A stretch of DNA of 64,000 nt from Acanthococcus lagerstroemiae (taxonomy: Eukaryota; Arthropoda; Insecta; Hemiptera; Eriococcidae): NCBI GenBank assembly GCA_031841125.1, contig CM063111.1, positions 60,883,535 through 60,947,534 of the forward strand, in the 5' to 3' direction. Below are positions 59,360 through 64,000 of this stretch, piece after piece. Position numbers and translations under genes: made by a program. The notes beneath the pieces are model-generated. The model worked only from the letters and a program-made list of their open reading frames with translations, was not told the origin of the DNA and did not search any database. Numbering within the stretch: position 1 is the first letter of the stretch; every line of letters starts with the position of its first letter.

Positions 59360-59896
59360 GTTTTTATGCACCTTGTTGGAAAACCTCTTCCCCTAAAAGT
59401 AGAATCTGTGAAAAATTTTTGAAATTCGTCAATTTTGGGGGGTGAGGGGCCTAGAGATGACCAAGATCCGCCCCGAATCAAAGTGTGATGACCTATCAAA
59501 CGAACTATCAAAAATGGGGTTTTCTAGGTCGCTGATTTCAAATAATTGCCTTATTTATCCGATTTAACCCGTTTTAGAGTTTTAAAATCCAAATTTTCAA
59601 CCTAAAATTGGTTCCATTATTCACAAATTTTTGACTTTCTGAATGCAGATTATTAAAGTGGCTTCACGCACATCGTTGAATAGGGAACTTCCTCCAGAGT
59701 ATGAATCCATAAAAAAGAATTCAAAATTCATCAAATTTTAAAGGGCCTAGAGATGTCTAAAATCCATCCAAAATTGAAGTATCATGACCTAGCAAACAGA
59801 CTATCAGAAAGGAGGTTTTCGAGGTCGCTGATTCCGAATGTCACATGGAAAAATCTTCGAGGTCACTGATTCCGAATGTCACATGGAAAAATCTCC
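59360..59896. repeat. Direct repeat of about 300 bp with a nested 38-bp duplication
   Basis: Phrases GGGCCTAGAGATG, GTATCATGACCTA-CAAAC (GTGTGATGACCTATCAAAC in the first copy), GACTATCA-AAA and AGGTCGCTGATT recur in order about 299 bases apart (about 59,450-59,545 and 59,749-59,845). The 38-bp unit GAGGTCGCTGATTCCGAATG... then occurs twice in tandem at 59,821 and 59,859. Confidence 0.75.
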
Positions 59897-60520
59897 GCTG
59901 ATTTTTGGAGAATTTCACCGGAATTTTGTTGGGAAAAAATTCCAAGAATTTCCAAAGAATTATTTTAGAAACGTCGGGGAATATATTGGATGATTTTTTT
60001 AAAGGAATTTTATCGGAAGTTGTTGGAAAAAATTTCGATAACGTCCGAAGAATCTCATCGGAAATCTTTAGGAAGAATTTCCAGTGATTTCCAAACAAAT
60101 TTCATTAAACTCTTCGAGAATATTTTCCGATAATTTTTGAATTATTAAATCATTGGAGTATTCCCCCAAATATTTCCTATGACAAGGTTCAAAACTTATT
60201 GGAAGAACTTCCTCGAATAATTTTTATGAAACTTTTTGTAAATTATAGGAAATTTTTTCTAAAGAGGTTTCCAATGAGATTCTTCGGACACTATCTGAAT
60301 CTTTCCCAACAATTTCCGTTGAAATTCCTTAAAATTTCTCGGAGATTTTTCCCGAGTTCCGAAAAAATTCCTTGAAAATTATCGGAGATTTTTCTTGAGT
60401 ATTTCTCAGAAATACTTCAAAAATTATGGAAAAATTTATCGAACATTTTTCCTGACAAGTTTCGATAAAATTCTTCAAAAACCATCAAAGTTTTCTCCGC
60501 GAATCGTTGCATTTTCACTT
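59897..60520. repeat. Degenerate TTTCC/GGAAAT low-complexity repeat
   Basis: Worn short units of the type GAATTTCC, AAATTCTTCG, TTTTTCCGA recur on both strands. There is no gene; the mirror-image short frames are by-products. Confidence 0.5.
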
Positions 60521-60559
60521 ATTTTGGTGAAGAGGGAGGACAAAGGGAATATAGCCCCA

Positions 60560-61850
60560 CACGACCTTGAAATTTGTTCAGACTGTTGTACCCATCAAGA
60601 CCCTTCTAGAATTGCTCAAGGCTTTCTCTAAAACTTTTTCGGATTTAAAATCATTACTCTGCGCACTACACATATTTTTTCAAACTCTTCCAGAACCTTA
60701 TAAAACTCCTTAAGACTTACTAAGATGAGTTGTATAGTTGATGTTTTCAACTTTTATCCCGGTGGGGGGGGGGGAGGGGTGTAGAGGATTCATTCTCATA
60801 CATTTTAAAAATTCTGTCAAACGTACTTTATTTTTCAAGACTTGTCCAGCCTTGTCCCACATTATTTCTGCATCTTTTTCGGACTCGTTTCAAATTATTA
60901 TTTTACACTCTCTGGAGACTAATCAGATTCTTTCAAGATTTCTTTAGCCTCTTGCAGACCTATTTATGATTTTCTAAAGACTCGACTAGACAATAAACAA
61001 GTTTAGAAAATTCTTGACGGGTCCGAAAAATATTGAACTCACTTCTATGAACATTTAACTAGGCTACAAGAGTTCAAAAGTCTCGGTGAACCGTAGAATA
61101 GTCTAAAAAATTTCAGTTATGTTCGTATGAGTCCAGAAGAAGTCTAGACAAATCTAAAGATGGACTGGATAAATCTCAATGAATCTCGAGAAATTTTAAA
61201 ACCGTTTGAATGATTCTTAAAAGATCTTGAATAATTATAAAACAGTCTTAATTAGTCTTAATCATTTTGAGAAAAGCCTCTACAAATCTCAATTTGGCCA
61301 GGAATAGTCTTGAAACGAATGTCGAAGATCCCTAGAAATGATGAAAACAAGTTCAGACGTCTTGAAAAGTTTTAAACACGATTTAAGAATCCTAAAAGAG
61401 TCTCAAAAAGTTCTAAACCCCTCCGAATGGATGTCGAAAAGGCTGGGACAAATCTAAAGGAGTCTGAAGCAGGTAACATAGTTATGAACACATATCCCAG
61501 TGATTCTGAAAAAAGTACTGTATATAGGAAATATCAAAGAACCTAAAAAATCATTAAAAAGTCTCGAAGCTTGGGATACTGTTGGCCGAGTCCGTATAAG
61601 ATCCATAAGGAGTCTTGAATGTGTCTTAATGAATTTAAAAGAAATCTGAAACATAGCAACAGCCTTGAAGAAAACTCGAAAAGTCGTAAAAAAGCAGTGA
61701 GGAGGCTCGAAGATGATAAATCAATTCTCCGATCATCAGGCTATATTTGTCCTTGGTCACTTGAGAATCTTCCCGATTGCCCGGCGGGCTACTTTCTCGA
61801 CATGTCCACAGGCAAAATCATTTTGGTCATCTGAATTATTGACTCAAAAC
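60560..61850. repeat. Degenerate spacer repeat rich in AGTCT/CTCAG phrases (copy B)
   Basis: Same block order as 55,030-56,560: a CAGACTGTTGTACCCATCAA block, TTTCGGATTTAAAATCATTA, a G-run (60,761-60,776), then AGTCTCGGTGA- and AAGTCTAGA-type units, ending CGATCATCAGG and CATTTTGGTCATCTGA before the gene at 62.0 kb. It belongs to the duplicated segment that carries the secreted-protein gene. Confidence 0.65.
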
Positions 61851-61901
61851 CCGAGTACTGAAAATTTCCAAATGAAAATTGAATGACTATTAATTTATCG
61901 T

Positions 61902-61907
61902 TTATTT
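61902..61907 (-). terminator. AATAAA polyadenylation signal of the 62-kb gene
   Basis: Minus-strand AATAAA about 75 bases past the stop, at the position matching that of copy 2. Confidence 0.65.
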
Positions 61908-61980
61908 TTCAATAATAATATACCTACATTAAAATTTGAGTAATGGAATAAGATAATGAAATTAGCATTTCCACAATTCT

Positions 61981-63150
61981 TTAAAAGAAATAGTAACCCC
62001 ACGTAAAGGGGTTATACCAACGACCCTTGCTTGGTAGTGAAGCTGATTGAATGTAGTGGGTTACTTTCAACGGCTTTTCAATTTTATTACCATCCGCATC
62101 TCTTACATCTTCCTCTGTACGCGAAAGGACAAATAATGCGAACGAATTTGACGTTCGGCTATACCCGTAGCACAAATACATTACACTGGTTTCTTCTTCT
62201 AATTCGTGTTTTTCGTTCTCTTTACTAACTATTATAGGACATGTTATTGTAGGCTGTGTGTATAGATCATTTGGAGGAATTATTACAGTATAATCCATAC
62301 ATCCGTAATAATGACGATTCGCCTCACGTAGGGTTAGTCGAAGTTTGCGTACAACGTCCTCACAGAATTTTCTATTTCTCTTTTGATCTACTCGTGATGG
62401 GTCGCAGAGTGCATCGTCATCTGTGAACATTAATTATTACTTTGAGGTTACAAATTTCTACAAAATGAGATATGAGTGGGTTTGTAAAATGAATACGTTA
62501 TCTAATCGATACCTAAACTAACTTCTTCCTAGGTATTCATCCACAATAGTACCCAGATAATAAATTACTTTTCATTTTTACTGTATATTTTCAATTGATA
62601 ATATGATATACATGCGATATGTTCGCTAACATATTCTTCCTCGAATCGAAGGTGAAGTGGGCAAATCCATTCAGTTTTTGAGCAAGAATTCAAGTCAGAT
62701 TGGACGTTCAAATATTTAATGCAAAAATTGAGTTATTAAGGTCGACATGAATCAGTTTTTACCAATGAAAGTGCTGATTTTCGTCGCCTGAATTTTGAGG
62801 ATTATAACTATGGTTTACATCAGGTACTTTCTTCCAAAAAAATACAGAATCAGTCGCGTCTTATTTGATTTTTTTTTGTTGTTGAAAATATTGATAAATC
62901 AAACCACGTAGGGCTAATTCTGAAGTATAAATTATAATACATGAGTGGAAGGTGACAATCCGTTATAATTCTACAGATAACATGGACACTTACTATTTTT
63001 CTCAGCATTTTTTTTCACATTGGCGTATGTAGATACAGCTATCGTCCCGTATTTTGGTTGGGAGACTTTTGAATTTCCAAAATTGAAATTTTGCAGGAAT
63101 ATGAGAATGGTGAAGCAATTCGATAGGTGCAGCCATATCATTTTGACCAT
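61981..63150 (-). CDS. Secreted small protein, family copy 3 (two exons, intact)
   Basis: Exon 1 is 62,994-63,150 (ATG at 63,150; 157 nt, phase 1; donor AATA/GTAAGT). Exon 2 is 61,981-62,420 (acceptor TTCACAG). The intron is 573 bp. The predicted length is 198 residues. The signal peptide is nearly identical to copy 2 (MVKMIWLHLSNCFTILIFLQ), but the linker after it differs strongly. Exon 2 keeps the four cysteines and the blocks RNRKFC, YTVIIPPN, TCPI, GYSRTSNSFALFVLS and an aromatic end (YNPFTWGYYF), with many charged-residue changes between. Function unknown. The gene is complete with conserved TATA-like and AATAAA sites. Confidence 0.8.
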
Positions 63151-63204
63151 GGTCTCAACTTTTAATGTAAATAATATTCCGTAGAACGTGCTGCCAACTA
63201 TATC

Positions 63205-63245
63205 GTTGTACTGTGTTTGAGAATCGATGTGTCCTCATATAAATT
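63205..63245 (-). promoter_or_regulatory. Core promoter of copy 3 (TATA-like box)
   Basis: Minus-strand TTTATATGAGG (about 63,233-63,243) with a CACAGTAC site about 29 bases downstream (near 63,212). It corresponds to the TATA-like site of copy 2. Confidence 0.4.
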
Positions 63246-63249
63246 CACT

Positions 63250-64000
63250 ATTGTATAACTTTTACCCATTAGACGTTCAACCTATATACCTACTGTAAAA
63301 TTATTCTACTCGTAGTTAGTGCGGATACATGTTAGACATATGGGAATAAATACACGCAGACAATAAGTTTCGTTAGATCCCATAAAAAATGTAAGAAAGC
63401 CAGACATCTCATTGTCTCGACAACAGTTATAGTCGGTGTTTATCATGAATATACATACTAAAGTAACTGGGTGAAATAAGTATATTTTGTGTAAAAAGAA
63501 AATTAGAATTTAGAACGAGAAACGAGTTGGAAATTAGAAATTTTTAAAACACGCAATGTAGCCAGGGGTATGCAGAATTTCCCTGCACAAAAATATCAAG
63601 TCAGGATAGTTGGAATTTTTATGATATTTGATACAACGAGCGGCCTATCCGCTACATTCACCATAACTACATATCTACAGAGAGCGGGCGGCTGCACCGT
63701 AGCCCAAAATTAATGACATAGCAAAGCATTTAAGCGATCCTATTCTCTGGCCTAGTATCCGACGAGCACTAACATACTAAGGGGTCAACACCTAGCCTGA
63801 ACAAATGCTTATAGGTACTCTGGTAGTGCCGGCCCTGTAGCTGCGCGGCAAGCTCAGTATGCTGTCCGAAGACTCGATCAAATGCCTAGACCGCAGGGTA
63901 CGTTACCCTGGCCCCCCCAAATTTGATTTTAGACCCGATTTTGGGTTAGGGGAAATGTACCCGAAATGTACCCAAATGTACCGCTATTATTACAAAATGT
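63250..64000. other. Unassigned right edge
   Basis: Upstream sequence of copy 3 to about 63,480, then sequence with CCGCCCGC-like phrases and, at 63,900-63,985, a C-run and ATGTACCC repeats (AAATGTACCCGAAATGTACC). It looks repeat-derived. No gene recognised. Confidence 0.4.

Noticed and set aside
63820..63905. tRNA-derived SINE (GTAGCTGCGCGGCAAGC and GACTCGATC)
   Set aside because: The A- and B-box matches are too poor and no tRNA fold or A-rich tail could be drawn.

Overview
The window looks like a eukaryotic nuclear contig, most likely from an insect (perhaps a hemipteran; that is a guess from TE style and intron look). Signs are GT-AG introns in phase-consistent coding exons, a large satellite array, several families of eukaryotic transposons (hAT-like MITEs with 8-bp target duplications, a pogo/Tigger-like element, RTE-like and Jockey/I-like non-LTR fragments), and a TATA-like core promoter before signal-peptide genes. 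No bacterial operons, rRNA, convincing tRNA or CRISPR array are visible.

Layout. 1-20.5 kb: one tandem satellite array of about 39 monomers in two length classes (about 466 and about 508 bp). It is bordered on both sides by older, shorter (~140 bp) relatives of part of the monomer and interrupted at 12.68-13.73 kb by a poly-A/poly-T and G/T-rich stretch that looks like an assembly or consensus artefact. 20.5-23.2 kb: mostly unassigned sequence. 23.19-23.24 kb: a candidate 19-codon first exon. 24-43.5 kb: a transposon graveyard with nested insertions and long imperfect palindromes. 43.77-45.45 kb: a 560-codon open exon encoding an acidic, Ser-rich, probably disordered protein segment. 51.25-52.27 kb: three coiled-coil exons with consistent splice phases. 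53.2-63.2 kb: a minus-strand tandem family of two-exon genes for small secreted proteins (two intact copies, one pseudogene, one remnant), separated by degenerate repeat spacers.

How the parts may work together. The short exon at 23.2 kb and the long exon ending at 45,446 both stop in phase 2 at a GTGAG-type donor. Both can join directly, in frame, to the first coiled-coil exon at 51,250. The simplest reading is one plus-strand gene with two alternative 5' ends on a shared coiled-coil body, which leaves the window or ends unseen after 52,274. The secreted-protein family on the opposite strand follows it and has grown by segmental duplication that carried promoter, intron, 3' end and spacer together. 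Most of the remaining sequence is repeat-derived.
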